Shown here piece by piece: positions 43,965 through 55,820 of a DNA stretch of 64,000 bases (positions within the stretch are counted from its first letter, which is position 1; the number at the start of each line of letters is the position of its first letter). This stretch comes from Calliphora vicina. Taxonomy: Eukaryota > Arthropoda > Insecta > Diptera > Calliphoridae. Location: assembly GCF_958450345.1 (NCBI RefSeq), contig NC_088783.1, positions 25,423,701 through 25,487,700 of the forward strand. Direction: 5' to 3'. Both the position numbers and the translations under genes were made by a program. The notes beneath the pieces are model-generated. The model did no database searches and had not been told where the DNA came from. It saw nothing but the letters and a program-made list of their open reading frames with translations.

Positions 43965-45530
43965 TTAAATAAATTCATATTGCACAAATGTTTTAAAATT
44001 AAAGATAAACATTTAAAAAAATCCCGCAGTTTGAATTTAAGGATTTATATTTCAGACAAATTTAATTTTCTTAATAACCAGATTTAAAATAAATTTGTTT
44101 TGCCAGACTGCAACACTCATAACGTTTGTCTCATAGCTGACACCAAAACATGATGATTGTGTTCAAAATTTCTTTGAAGCTGAAGGTTTTGAATTAATTT
44201 TGATAAGGGATTTTTAAAAAATATTAAAATTTAGCTTTCAATGTTTTCTTTTTTTCGTTTTTTTCACTTTTTTTGGTTACATAATAATTTGCATAAAACT
44301 TGTTAAATTTGTAAAAAAAAAAATTCTCTAACAAGTAAAAGTTAAATTTTCTAAGGATTCAGAGAATGTTTTTCAAGGATTTTTATTTTTGTTGTTTCAA
44401 AAACCAAGAAAAAAAACTCTACTCTGCTTATGCGTGATGAATTGAAACTTTTTGCATTAACGCTGGCTGAAAAAAGAAGAAAACCAAAAACAAAACATAC
44501 ATAGAGCCTGTAGAGGGGGTGCATAGTTAACCCGCAATCAAAAAGGCATCATCATCATCTTCATCTTGTACAAAATCATCAAAATCAAAGTAAAAAAACC
44601 CATAGCAAAAAAATTAAGAAAAAAAAATTATATGAAAAAATGCAAATGTTTTGCTTTATAAAATTTTTACGATTCTAACAAGGAAAAAACTACAAAAAAG
44701 GACCATTCAAGCAAAAAACCCCGTAATATCTTTTAAAACTCAAAAGACATAAAAAAAAGTAAAAGAAAACAGCCATTAGACCAGAACATTTCAAGAAAAA
44801 AAAAACGCACCAAAATAAAGCAAGTTAAACTTTGTTATTTCAACGAAACAAATAAGAAAAAATAACAAAACAATTTTCCTTTTTTTCTCACAAGCCATTC
44901 TTAAAGTAAATAAAGTTAAAGGAGAACAAATTTTTTTTCCTAAGAAATGTCTGAGAGGGTCGAATTTTTTCTTTATTTTTTTTTAGCAAAAAAATGCGTT
45001 TTTGACTTTTTACTTTGTTGTTTTTGGGTAGAAAAATGGCCGAATACAATAAAAGTTTTACTTCAAAAGTTTTCTTAGCTGCGATGTTAAAAATACACTT
45101 TATCGTTGAATGGAACAACGAGGAAATGCTATTACAAGCAAATAAAAACTCTGTGAAAATATAAGTTCGTTCTTTTGCTTTTTATTTGGAGTCAGACGCG
45201 AAAAATATTAGAAAAATCTTACACTCACCCGTATTCATATCAAGTACAAAATGAAGAAATTAAATTCCATTCAGCACTTTTAAATGAAAATTAATTGAAG
45301 TTTTGTTTGTTGTGGAAGTGGTGTCTAAGTAAGTTGCAGTTAGTATTTTACATCAATGTTTTTTTAACGGTTTACACTGGTAGTAAATAACAAATGTGGG
45401 TAGCTATTGACTGCTTTCCCCCAAGTGGTTATAATTGCCAAATAATTCAGGCATAAAACAGGTAAAAGTGATATTATTACATATTCAATTTGGTCTTTAA
45501 TTGATCGAATGACATGAAGTTTTTATTTAA
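43965..45530. other. No gene recognised; A-rich non-coding DNA
   Basis: Long stretches rich in A on the plus strand (44560-44900). The lysine- and phenylalanine-rich frames here are compositional artefacts. Confidence 0.5.
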
Positions 45531-45631
45531 TAAGACGCTGCAAAGTGGGATAGAATCAAAATATTCTTATATTAAGAAACTAAAATTAGTGGTAGAGTCT
45601 TAAATAATCATCCAATTAAGAAAAAAAGATA

Positions 45632-46639
45632 ACACAGGGCAACAAAATCGAAAAAATTTTAGAGGCCTTTTAAACCACTACACAATTTTAATGTATGGTG
45701 GTTCCAGTAGAACAAATATAATCCAAATCTTTAAAAAAATAAAAAAGTAAAATTGTGATTTTTTTAGAGGTTTCTCCACATAATTATTGATTGCTCATAA
45801 ACGGTGAACCCGATATTATTAAAGTAAACTTAGAAAATTTTATATTTACATAGCCTCTAATTTGTTTATATATTATGTTTTAATTGGCTCAGTAATTTCG
45901 AAGTTATAATAACAAGTTGAAGAAAAATATGTATTTTTGAAGTGAAAATTGCAATTTTTTTTGTTTTAAAAAATTCATGAAAAATCGAAAACGGCTGAAA
46001 TTGTTCAGATTTATTAATTAATCCCAAAGCCACATATAATAGCAATAAAATAGGATATCGCTCATAAAAAGCGTTTAATTATTTTCGAATCTATTCACAA
46101 TTAAGTGAATTCGCTAATTTTCACAAAATTTTAGTGTTTTGTTTGATATACATAAAATTGAGTAGTTAATGTTCTTCTTTCGAATGATTGAATTTTGAAA
46201 ACATATGCCCCATGCTATGTGCAATTTTTGACATATATAATGCATTTTAATCGGCTCAGTAGATTCGGAGTTATAATAACAAATTTAAGCAAAAAATATA
46301 TTTTTTTGTGAAAATAGAAATTTTCTTTGTTTTAAAATAATCATGAAAAATCGAAAACGACAGAAATTGTTCAGATTTATTACTTTATCGCAAAGCAACA
46401 TGTAATAGGAACAAAATGAGATATCGATGATAAAAATCGATGGATTGTTTTCGAATTTATTCACAATTAATTCATTTTCGCAAAATTTCATGTCAAAATT
46501 TATAATTTTATTTAAACATTTTTTAAAAAAAAAACTATTCATAGAATTGAAAATTATACCATTTTTGTACTTAGGTAGCCATGATGCATCAAATTTATAT
46601 AGTGGTTAGTTAATCCTTTTTTTGCTTTTTGACCTGTGT
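45632..46639 (-). mobile_element. Family C non-autonomous element, copy 3, inverted
   Basis: Left plus-strand end ACACAGGGCAACAAAATCGA and right end TTTTTGCTTTTTGACCTGTGT are inverted relative to each other and match the termini of copy 2 in reverse order. It contains both internal blocks (TCACAATTAAGTGAATTCGC near 46090 and TCACAATTAATTCATTTTCG near 46460). About 1.0 kb, uninterrupted. No target duplication could be recognised. Confidence 0.72.
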
Positions 46640-46641
46640 CA

Positions 46642-46800
46642 TTACCCTGACCGACTACTATTTGTTTCGATCGATGCAGAACGCTCTCTCTGGCATACGC
46701 TTCATTTCAGAACAGAGTATCCAAAATTGGCTTGATTCCTTCTTGCTCTCATAAGATGAGCAGTTCTTTTGGAGCAGAATCCATATGTTGCCAGAAAAGA
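46642..46800 (+). pseudogene. mariner C-terminal fragment
   Basis: GACCGACTACTATTTGTTTC and the following CTCTCTCTGGCATACGCTTC encode the SDYYLFRSMQNALSGIRF region. The KMSSSFGAESICC-like tail follows. It starts directly after the family C element. Confidence 0.7.
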
Positions 46801-46804
46801 TACC

Positions 46805-48140
46805 ACCAGTGTAAACAGTTTTGTTGAAACAAAACTCCATTAAACATTTAGCTTTTCTTTGTCTTTCTCTTCATGTGTCCTCGTTAGCTCTTTCTCTTAT
46901 GTATTTCCTTTATTTTTCCTTTCTTTTTTTTGGCATTTTTTTTAAAGAAATTGAATTTATAGTTTATTCTTGGTATTTCTTGTGCTTAATGCAAGTCTTT
47001 TATACAATTGTCAGACATTTCCATTTCAAATCGTATTTCTTACGTTGCTGCTCTTTGTTCGCAGTTGTAATTTCAAATTTTTATTTGTAACAATTTAATG
47101 ATTTTTATTACATCCGCTAATGGCACATTTAAGCCAACATTTTGGCGGTAAATAAATGTTCAAAGTTTTATTTCTCAACATTTTGTGCTCTTTGGATAAA
47201 GAGCAAATACTGTTAAAAAGAAAATCGCTTATAAAATGATTTTCAGTTTAGAAGCAACAAAAAGAAAAATAAAAATAAAAACTGAAATTTAAGCACAGAA
47301 AAACATTTTAAATATATAAAGAAAGATAGGGACCATTTTGTATGGTGCGCGCATTAAATCAGTAGGTGGAAAATTCATTTTTAATCTGCTTGTTCTAAAA
47401 CGGATGTTAAATTTAAAACAAAAGAAAGTTGTAATTTACAAAAAAAGAAAAAAGGCAAGAAATTTCAAATAATTTTTAGGTGCTGATTGATGAATGAATA
47501 ATAATAGCTTGCCTTGCCAGTCAGCCATTATTGATCATTAATTAAATTTGTAGCTTTGAGTCCTATTTGCTTACACTGTGTACCAAAAAAACAAATATTA
47601 AATAATATTCCATGAATATTTTAGCATCTTATTTATGACCTTTTTTTAGCTTTTATGATTATAACAAGTTTTATTTTATTTTTTTCTTACTTTCTTTTGC
47701 CAGTTTTAATTCATTACTGAAAAGAAAGGAATAAGTATAATAAAAAGCTAAAGAAAAAAGGAACAGCTGAAAAGTAATTAATATTTATTTAAATTCTAAT
47801 TACAAAAAAAAAACGAAAAAGAGGGAAATTTTCAGCATCAAATTATATTTTTGCAAGTGTAAAAATAGAAATAAATTCAATCATTTGTGTTTTACAATGT
47901 TAATGAGGATAATGAAGGTTATTTCTTTCATTTTGTTCTTGGTAGACATGATTTGTGTTTTAAATTTTAATTAATATTCGAAGACGTCAATGATGGAGAA
48001 AGTTATTTTTTGTAAAAAATCGAGAAAAAAAAATAAATTAAAATATGTATATTTGGCAGTGAGGAATCTAAAATAGCTTCCATTTAGAAGTTGAATTATA
48101 CAATATTTGTGATAAATTCACTTACATTCAGTTTATGTCA
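46805..48140. other. No gene recognised; AT-rich non-coding DNA
   Basis: No conserved frames and no repeat seen elsewhere in the window. Confidence 0.45.
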
Positions 48141-48144
48141 TTCA

Positions 48145-48345
48145 TGGGATCGCATATTTCAGCAGCTCATAATAGATAGAACCCTTTTGCTCCCACCAAA
48201 TACTGAGCATTACCTTAACGCCATGGATATTTGGCTTTGGTATTGATTTGGCATGGTTGGCCGCACTTCACACACGATCTCTTATGCTTCGAATTATCTT
48301 AATGATCCATTTTGAATCGCAAGTAATAACTTAAACGTAGGCCGA
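48145..48345 (-). pseudogene. mariner fragment, core region
   Basis: On the minus strand it encodes the block around the first catalytic Asp through IHG..V.LSIWWEQKGSIYYEL, by comparison with 28491-28640. CTTTTGCTCCCACCAAATAC is shared with 28520 and 38910. Confidence 0.65.
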
Positions 48346-48447
48346 AGCTAGAATGCGATACTTGTGAAAATTTAAAAGAGATGCTCTATCAACAAATCTT
48401 CGATTAGACCTAGACCTAGAATCTTGGTTTAAACTTTATATCAAAGG

Positions 48448-49623
48448 CAACATACCTGGGTATGTTTTGCATTTTCAAAATGCTGTATCTCTGAATTGGA
48501 TATTCGGATCGACTTTAAATTTCTTGATATCCTAGCCAAAACTGTCTGTTTTTCGCAATTGTCCCAAGTTTGGTTAGGATAGGATCATCCGTTTGGAAGA
48601 TAAAGCCCATTTACAAACAGCATACATACCTGGGTATCCATAGTAAAACGCATGCAAATATAATGATAAAATTGAAAAGCATAGTATTTTTTCAACGTTT
48701 CTATCCACCATACTCCACATTTTGATAACAGCGGGACCAAATATATACCGATTTTCTCCATTTTTCCTTTATTGGCCTAACATCAAATGTATATGTCAAA
48801 AAGGAGTTATTTAAAAATCGCGACTTACTCCAAAGTTATATGTATTTCAATTTAAAAAGGTGATTTTTCTCTAGTTTTTGTGAAAAAAGTACTTTTTTTA
48901 TTTTTAAGTTATTTAAAAAATTTCAAAGAAGATATATTAGGAATTTATACTTTTTGAAAAGCTAACTTCACATTAAATATTTTAAATGAAAATAAATTTA
49001 AAAACTGTTGATACGGAGAGGACCAGGTCCATTCAAATGACGCCTATTTTTTATATAAAATTCAACTTTAGGGCAAAAATTCTCAAATCACATAGTCGAT
49101 ATCAAAATAAAGTAGCCCATTTTAGATGGCCATATATATTCTTAACTATTTTGTGAAGGGTTCCGGTAACCCCGCTCCTGGTATGGATATTATAGCAAAA
49201 AAACTAGAAAATCTAATTCTTGGGATTTTTCTAGAGTTTTTTTGAATTACTGGATTCCAGATTATAAATTTAAAAATTTGTTTTTATTTTTCTATATAAT
49301 AGAAAAGTCTATATATGTAACTGTTAAATTTCATTAAAAACTATTAATAAATACAAAATTAATTTGAATTTAAAAAATGTGTCTTTGCAAAAACTCAATA
49401 AAAAGCATTTTTTGACATACCCACACAACCACTTTTTTCAAAAAACTATGACTAAATGTAAGGGTAAAACTGCTTATTATAAAATTTTTGAACCTTTTGT
49501 CGATTTCTAAGAAAATAATAAAAATAATACAGATATTCCAATAAACGAGTTAGATATTAGCATTTTTATGCTAACGGCATGCCATTCACCATACAAAAAG
49601 TATGAACATACCCAGGTATGTTG
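48448..49623. mobile_element. 1.18-kb element with palindromic terminal inverted repeats
   Basis: The left end CAACATACCTGGGTATGTT is repeated exactly in inverted orientation at the right end (AACATACCCAGGTATGTTG). Each end is itself nearly palindromic (ACATACCTGGGTATGT). A third, incomplete copy (ACATACCTGGGTATCC) lies inside at about 48626. The interior is AT-rich without a transposase-like frame. No convincing target duplication. Superfamily unknown. Confidence 0.6.
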
Positions 49624-49639
49624 CTGTTGTCGTGCGTAA

Positions 49640-51420
49640 AGCAGTTCTGCTGCTGACATAAAGGTTAATCATACGTTCAAAACAGCAATCAGATCAGATA
49701 AGCATTCAAAACATGATTCGCAAAGAGACGAGATTTTCGAGTACCAAAGTACTAAGGCGCTAAAAAGCTCTATACGAGCAACGCCTTCGTACTAAAGTTC
49801 CCACTGCTCCTTTAATCACAATATTAAATAATAAAGATTATTCCGACTCTTTTAAAGGATGACCAAACATTCACTGACCCTCTTGATGAAGCTATCCTTT
49901 TAGCTGAATTATTCGCAAGTAATTTTCACTTGCCGGAAAATGATCAAAAACTGCCCGAACTCGAAAGAGTATTAGTGCTATGCCAAATATATTCTTTCGA
50001 GCTCGTGCTGTAAAAAGGGTTTTATCGGATCTCAAAGTAAATACGTATCCTGGACCATATAGCACAACAGCGCTGATGTTGAAGCAGTGCTCTTCTACTT
50101 AAGCTCGTCCATTAGCTAACATTTTCAGCACTTCATACCATGCCATCACGCCAATTCCTAAAAATGGAGAGGCTAATAACCCTGAAAATCCAATAGCAAT
50201 TTGATCTGCACTCTCCAAAGTTATGAAAAGGTAAACTACCATCCAGCAATTTACTTAATGACAGCCAGTATGGCTTTAGTAGAGGATGCTCTCTGGTAGC
50301 CGTGCTAGCCTTCCTATTGGAAAAATGTTTTGGCGAAAATAAAGTGGTGGCTCTACATACATATTTCCAAGGCGTTCGAAAGAGTGTGACATGGCGAACT
50401 TTTATCAAAACTTATTGCTTATGGTTTCGGTATTAACATCTTTCAATTTATATCGGGCTTTCTCACTATACGAGTTCTTATAGATGAGATCTCATCAAAC
50501 GAGTTCAAGATAAATTCAGGGCTTCGTTGTTTCTCTTAGGGCCATTATTACAACTTTCCGTTATAGTTAAAGTTAACATTAAGCAATAGAAAAAGGTACC
50601 CTTAAAGGTAACTTTAACTATAACGACAAGTTGAAATAATGGCCCTTACTCTATTACTTATTTTTCTAAACAACCTTCTACATCAAACTTCCAATCCTAT
50701 CTATTATTTTGCAGATGACAGCAATATTTGCCATTAATTTTCATTTAGTTACAGACCAAGCCTATCGGAGATTTGGGCAATGAGGTAAAACATGAATGAT
50801 TCCCTTATTCGACAGACCATGTCGCGTCATCTGTATTTATGGGTGGTGTAAATATTGTGGAATCAGACGCTCTCAATGTTCTGGGCATGAGAATACAAGG
50901 CCAGTCTATACACATTTTTCAAGTGTCGAAAGGATCATTCAAGTGTCTCGGTTTTCTTAAACGGAAATAGTCAGGAGATCACTCTGTGTGATCTCCTGAC
51001 TATTTTCAATACCAATATCCGACCGAAAATGGAATACAACTCCCCTGTGCATCAAAGTATATTTTAGAGACGGTGATTATTGGTGGCAGTAGGGTACTCA
51101 ACTCTATTGATTCGCTGGATCACCGCGTTTCACTGTTCTATCGATACTACAATGGAATGTGTACGGAAGAAATTAGAGAACTTGTTCCTGTTACCGCAGA
51201 TTTTTACATAAAACGCGTTTTTCATCAAGATCACATCCATTTGTGGTCGCCTCAGGGAAAATTCGTTCATTCGCCGTATTGTTGTCCAACAAAATGCATT
51301 GCATGAGTAGGGGTCATCCCCTGAGTGCTGCTCCAAGAAGAAAAAAATAAGAAGTATATCAAACCAATTAATAATAAATACGAAGCTTTTCCTAAAATTA
51401 ACTGAAGTTATTTTTATTAG
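49640..51420 (+). pseudogene. Jockey/CR1-like LINE remnant, RT to C-terminus
   Basis: Pieces of reverse transcriptase and downstream domain in order: TDPLDEAILLAELFASNF, LNDSQYGFSRGCSLVAVLAF (compare QYGFR.G.S), SSNEFKINSGL (VPQG box region), FADDSN at about 50715, VNIVESDALNVLGMRI, SFKCLGFLKR, IRPKMEYNS, then an open C-terminal piece (51073-51306) with LNSIDSLDHRVSLFYRYYNG and ELVP. That last block is the classic C-terminal signature of the group. Many stops and frameshifts. It contains a 107-bp MITE (50539-50645) and a small inverted duplication (50965-51005). Confidence 0.8.
50539..50645. mobile_element. Harbinger/Tourist-type MITE, 107 bp, TTA target duplication
   Basis: Terminal inverted repeats of about 40 bp starting GGGCCATTATT, with the shared inner block GTTATAGTTAAAGTTA. 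Flanked on both sides by TTA (50536-50538 and 50646-50648). A three-base TTA duplication with GGG-starting ends is what PIF/Harbinger MITEs show. It interrupts the LINE RT between the VPQG region and FADD. Confidence 0.75.
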
Positions 51421-51429
51421 CAACGTGAC

Positions 51430-52620
51430 GGGAAAATATGTCGCGTACTAAAGCTTACTAAGGATTGTTAACAAAACTATTGGAAATATGTAGAAAAAAA
51501 TATATTTGTCTACATGCAGTAGAAAACGAGTTCTACTCTTTGTAGCGTTCTTGATCTCATTGTGTTGGAAAAAACAAACAAAACCTGCATTGGATTGGAT
51601 ATATGTTTATATTTTAAAGATTTCCTTATTTTTCATTTCCAAGACGAACGAGTGTCACGTTATTGATTGTTGAAATAACCATATTCTAATAGTTGAATAG
51701 CAATTACAAAACAATCGTTACAATATAACTAATGTTAGGTAATAACCAGGGGGTTTCCAGGAAATTATAATTTACTTTACAAAAACGACTAATATGTTGA
51801 CGTTTACCCCAATATTTTAAACTCTAAAATGATTCAATCTTACTGACTTTAAATTAACAACTTAAATATATTTTTACCACCAATAATGCCTTTATTTATT
51901 TACTAACCTAATTTCACACAACTAATCTAGACCACAATTCATACATACTCTACACATATTCTACACTTGCTACAAAAGTAAATTAAATTTAAAGCCTTTA
52001 TCCACACAACCATCATGAATATAAAGAAAATTTAAAAAACGAAACACAGTACATACAAATTTCCTCTATTTAATACTCACTTTCGTTCACCTCAATCATT
52101 TCACATTAAAGAAAATTCTTATAGCTAATGGCAGAGAGAGCTCACTAGCTCTTTCATTTATTCTTTTCTTCGTTGAAAGTTTTCAAGAAAAATTAAGTCA
52201 TTATAAAAAATTTGCACTTGGCAAATGTTTCCTTTCACACAACACCAGAGAACACACACAATAAACCGTAACATGGTTGCAGTAATTTTATTATTTTTTT
52301 ATTATTTTGTTGCACTGTTCTTTCTAGTTTGAAAAGTGGGTTAAACACCGATCAATGTGTTAAAATAAGTAATAAACGCAAAACATGTAATAACACATAT
52401 TTATACTTATTGTAAGAGTATACTTATATTTATGTACAGAGTATTTTGTTGTTATATATTGTTTATACTTTAAATACATTTATTGTATAGTATATATACA
52501 GGGCTAAGAGGATGGAAAATAACAAAGAATATAAGTTTACTAGGGGAAAATTGTGAGGTTGTAGGCGACTTTTAATTACTGCTGCACTGGGAATTTTTAC
52601 AATATATAACAGATTTTTCA
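51430..52620. other. No gene recognised; AT-rich non-coding DNA
   Basis: No repeat copy elsewhere in the window and no credible frame. Confidence 0.45.
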
Positions 52621-52632
52621 TTGTCTTAAATG

Positions 52633-53455
52633 CAGGGACAGTAAATAACGGTTATCCAGAAAATTTGAAATCTAAAACTCTCTATGTTCTTTGATATTAA
52701 AAAAGTTATCTCAACTCCACAGTAATTTTTCAATGTAAAAATAAAATTTCCGATGAAACTCTTAAAAAAAGAGTCGTCATAAAAAAAAATCATTTGAGGA
52801 GTTTATGTTTTCCGTCATAAAATAAAACAATTTTCGTTTATTTTCTACTTTATTGATTCTATTTGATACAATTTATTTTCAGCAAGCCTTAGGTGTCAAT
52901 TTACATAAAATGAGTTTTATTTTCTGACTGAAAAAAAAACTCCTAAAAATAGTTATTTCCTGACGGGAAAAATAAAACTCCGTAAAAGTTCCCAAGAAAC
53001 TCTTGAAAAAAGAGTTTTAAATAGCCGTCATAAAAAAACTGATTTGAGGAGTTTTATTTTTCCCGTCAGAAAAAAACTCATTTGAAGAGTTTTATTCAGA
53101 AAATAAAACTTTTATTCAGAAAATAAAACTTTTTTCGTCTCTGGTATAATGTTTGCAGTAATTTATTTGTTTAAGAAAAAAAAACAACAACAATTTGATA
53201 ATAGGAATCATTTATTTAATGACAATTCATTCAATTGCAATGCATGGTGTTTTACAAATTGAATGAGTTATATTTTTTGACGGGAAAAATAAAACTCCTG
53301 AAATTACTATTTAAAACTCTTTTTTTTAAGAATTTCATGCGAACTTTTTTTATGTTGAATAATAACTGTTCTAGATGGATTTTTATTTTTAAAGTCACAA
53401 AATAAGTGTTATAAAATAACTTTTTTGATATAAATTATAACCGCTACGGTCCCTG
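52633..53455. mobile_element. Large foldback element with CAGGGAC termini
   Basis: The ends CAGGGACAGTAAATAACGGT and, in reverse complement of the right end, CAGGGACCGTAGCGGTTATA are inverted. Inside, long arms repeat in both orientations: GACGGGAAAAATAAAACTCC and its inverse GGAGTTTTATTTTTCCCGTC, with AACTCTTGAAAAAAGAGTT hairpins. The whole 0.8 kb can fold on itself. CAGGG starts are usual for hAT elements. The 8-bp flanks (CTTAAATG, CTTATCCT) match only in their first four bases, so the target duplication is unproven. Confidence 0.6.
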
Positions 53456-53459
53456 CTTA

Positions 53460-54555
53460 TCCTGCTTATGTTCACTAAACATAATTTGGCTTATTTAGGG
53501 CCTTAATTTCCCGAAATTCTCTTCCTGTATTTGGTTAAAACTTGCTTCATACATTCATTTAATTTCAAAATACTGAGTAACTTAACATATAATCAAGATG
53601 ACAATCTTTTAGATATTGGTTTTTGTTATTTATTACTGAAACGAAAAAAAGTGGAGTTTGCATTTTTCGTTTCTTTAGCCCTCATATGGTAAACCATATT
53701 CAGCCTATTGCTCACTGTAGGGCATTGTAAAAGTTTTGCAAAAGAAAAAAACTTTTCAATATACATATGAATATAAAATTTCTGTTATTATGTAGCTTAA
53801 AGAAAAATAATGCAAATTTATCATGAATTGAATGAAAGAGGAGTTTCATACAAAGTTTTTTTTTCTGCACTTTAATTTTCTCATTTTTATTTTCATAACA
53901 CACATTCAAGAAACTTTACACAAATAAAAGGTAATTTACTAATTTCCTGCAAAAGAAAATACATAAAAAAAAGTTAAGAGTCACTAAAATAATATCAGTG
54001 ACTAAATAAAAATTGGCGACTACCTACTTTACAAGAGTGGCAGTAGTAAAGCAGAGTTATTGGCCAAAAGAATGAAAGTAAGAAAAAAAAGTTGTAAATA
54101 AATAACTTAGAAAATAGTAGAAAAAATAAGTGCACATGCATGCATGTCACATGAATTAAATTAAACAATGAGTCATTATTACAAATAAATTTCAACTCAG
54201 GTGAGTGAGTATAAAATACAATACAAATACAGGTTGATAGGAGCTCATAAACAAAGTTTAGTATTTTTTTTGAAGTTTCATAACGTTATGTTTTTTTTTA
54301 AGTCCTTTGGCCGACATTCGTTTCTTTTAGTTGGCGTGGTTTTTTATATTGCTTTTTTTTGTTATTTCTACTGAAATAAGCAGACTAATAAATCATGGTG
54401 TAAATTACTTCATAAAAACCATTCAGGTTTTTTAACCTCCAAGTTTATTCATACGTTTATTTTTTATTTGTATTTTATTTTTATTTAGTAGTAATTTTAA
54501 TACGATAAAAAATTTATACACTAGAAGAAATATGTTTAGAATTATGATTCATTTT
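53460..54555. other. No gene recognised; AT-rich non-coding DNA
   Basis: Only low-complexity frames; nothing recognised. Confidence 0.45.
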
Positions 54556-54557
54556 AT

Positions 54558-54645
54558 AATTGGGGGATTCAAATGATCTACTATTAGGTCGTATTGTCAT
54601 AATGTTAAAATTTTTTTTAGTTTAAACAATTTTTTGTTGTGTTTC
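54558..54645. repeat. Solo arm of the MITE family at 61072
   Basis: GGTCGTATTGTCATAATGTT followed by the TTTTTTTTAGTTTAAACAATTTTTTGTTG tract (given in parts) matches one arm of the 61072-61270 element, including the outer flank GGGGGATTCAAA. The other arm is absent. Confidence 0.5.
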
Positions 54646-54699
54646 AAATATATATATATATAAATAAGATAATGATAGGAATTTGTAATTATAAAATTT

Positions 54700-55062
54700 T
54701 ATGTTTTTTTTCTATTAGAAAATTTTTTGTATTTTCTGTCAGAAAATATTGTGTAATTTCTCTAGATAGGGTAACATAGAGACGAGACGTAATTGTCAGA
54801 AACCTAAGTCTGTTGTCAAAAACCTATCTCTGGCAACAACAAAGTAATTTTTTCCATATATATTACTCTCTCCTTCCATTCTATGGTTTTGTCTATTTTC
54901 TATCAGAAAATTTTATGTTTTTTCTATTAGAAAATTTTGTGTGTTTTCTATCAGAAAATGCGGTGTATTTTTTTGCGTATTTGCATATTTTTACTGAAAA
55001 TTTTTTGGTTTTTCTATAGAAAATTTTGCATTTCTCTATACAAACGTTTTTGAATTTACTAC
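54700..55062. repeat. Degenerate repeat of an AGAAAATTTTGTGTATTTTCT motif
   Basis: A roughly 29-30-base unit, itself an imperfect inverted repeat (AGAAAAT ... ATTTTCT), recurs several times. A non-repeat piece at 54770-54895 interrupts it and resembles part of the 1348 MITE (ACATAGAGACGAGAC, GTCAGAAACCTAAGT). The same motif returns at 55480-55820 and, weakly, at 2385-2510. Confidence 0.6.
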
Positions 55063-55078
55063 ACCATTTTCAACAGTA

Positions 55079-55445
55079 ATTCAGAAAAGAACAATTGATA
55101 ATGAGAATTTTCATTTATAATTCGGAAAAGAACAATTGATAATAAGAATTTTCATTAATAATTCAGAAAATATCAATTGTAATTGAGATTTTTCATTTGA
55201 TATTCAGAAAATCCCAATTGAAAATGAGAAATTTCATTTATAATTCGGAAAAGAACAATTGATAATGAGAATTTTCTTTTAAAATTCGGAAAAGAACAAT
55301 TGGGATTGAGATTTTTCATTTATAATTCAAAAAAAAAACTAATTAATAATGAGATTTTTCATTTGATATTCAGAAAAAAACAATTGTAATGAGAATTTTC
55401 ATTTGAAATTCGGAAAAGAAAAATTTAAATTGAGATTTTTATTAG
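55079..55445. repeat. Minisatellite, 41-bp unit, about nine copies
   Basis: The unit is ATTCGGAAAAGAACAATTGA followed by TAATGAGAATTTTCATTTATA, head to tail, with moderate divergence between units (CAATTGATAAT versus CAATTGTAATT). It is embedded between the two blocks of AGAAAATTTTGTGT repeats. Confidence 0.85.
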
Positions 55446-55479
55446 GTAATATTTTGTTTTTTTAAGCAGACAATGTTTT

Positions 55480-55820
55480 GTATTTTCTATCAGAAAATTT
55501 TGTGTGTATTAAAAAAATTTATATTTTTTTCTTTTAGAAAATTTTAATTTTTTTCCATTAGAAAATTTTGTGTGTTTTCTATCAGAAGATATTGTGTAAT
55601 TTCTCTAGATAATTTTGTGTATTTTCTGTCAGAAAATTTTGTTTGTTTTCTTTAGAAAATGTTGTGTATTTTCCATACAACATTTTGTGTGTCTTCTATT
55701 AAAATATATTGTATATTTTCCATTAGAAAATACAAAAGGTTTCTTTTGTATTTTCTATAGAAAATTTTGTGTATCTTCTCTAGAAAATATTGTGTATTTT
55801 CTACAGACTAATTTGATTTC
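55480..55820. repeat. AGAAAATTTTGTGTATTTTCT repeat, second block
   Basis: Same imperfectly self-complementary 29-30-base unit as at 54700. It generates a long cysteine- and phenylalanine-rich false frame. Confidence 0.6.

Noticed and set aside
44888..45118. 76-codon lysine/phenylalanine-rich frame on the minus strand
   Set aside because: Compositional artefact of A-rich DNA; no motif and no regulatory context.
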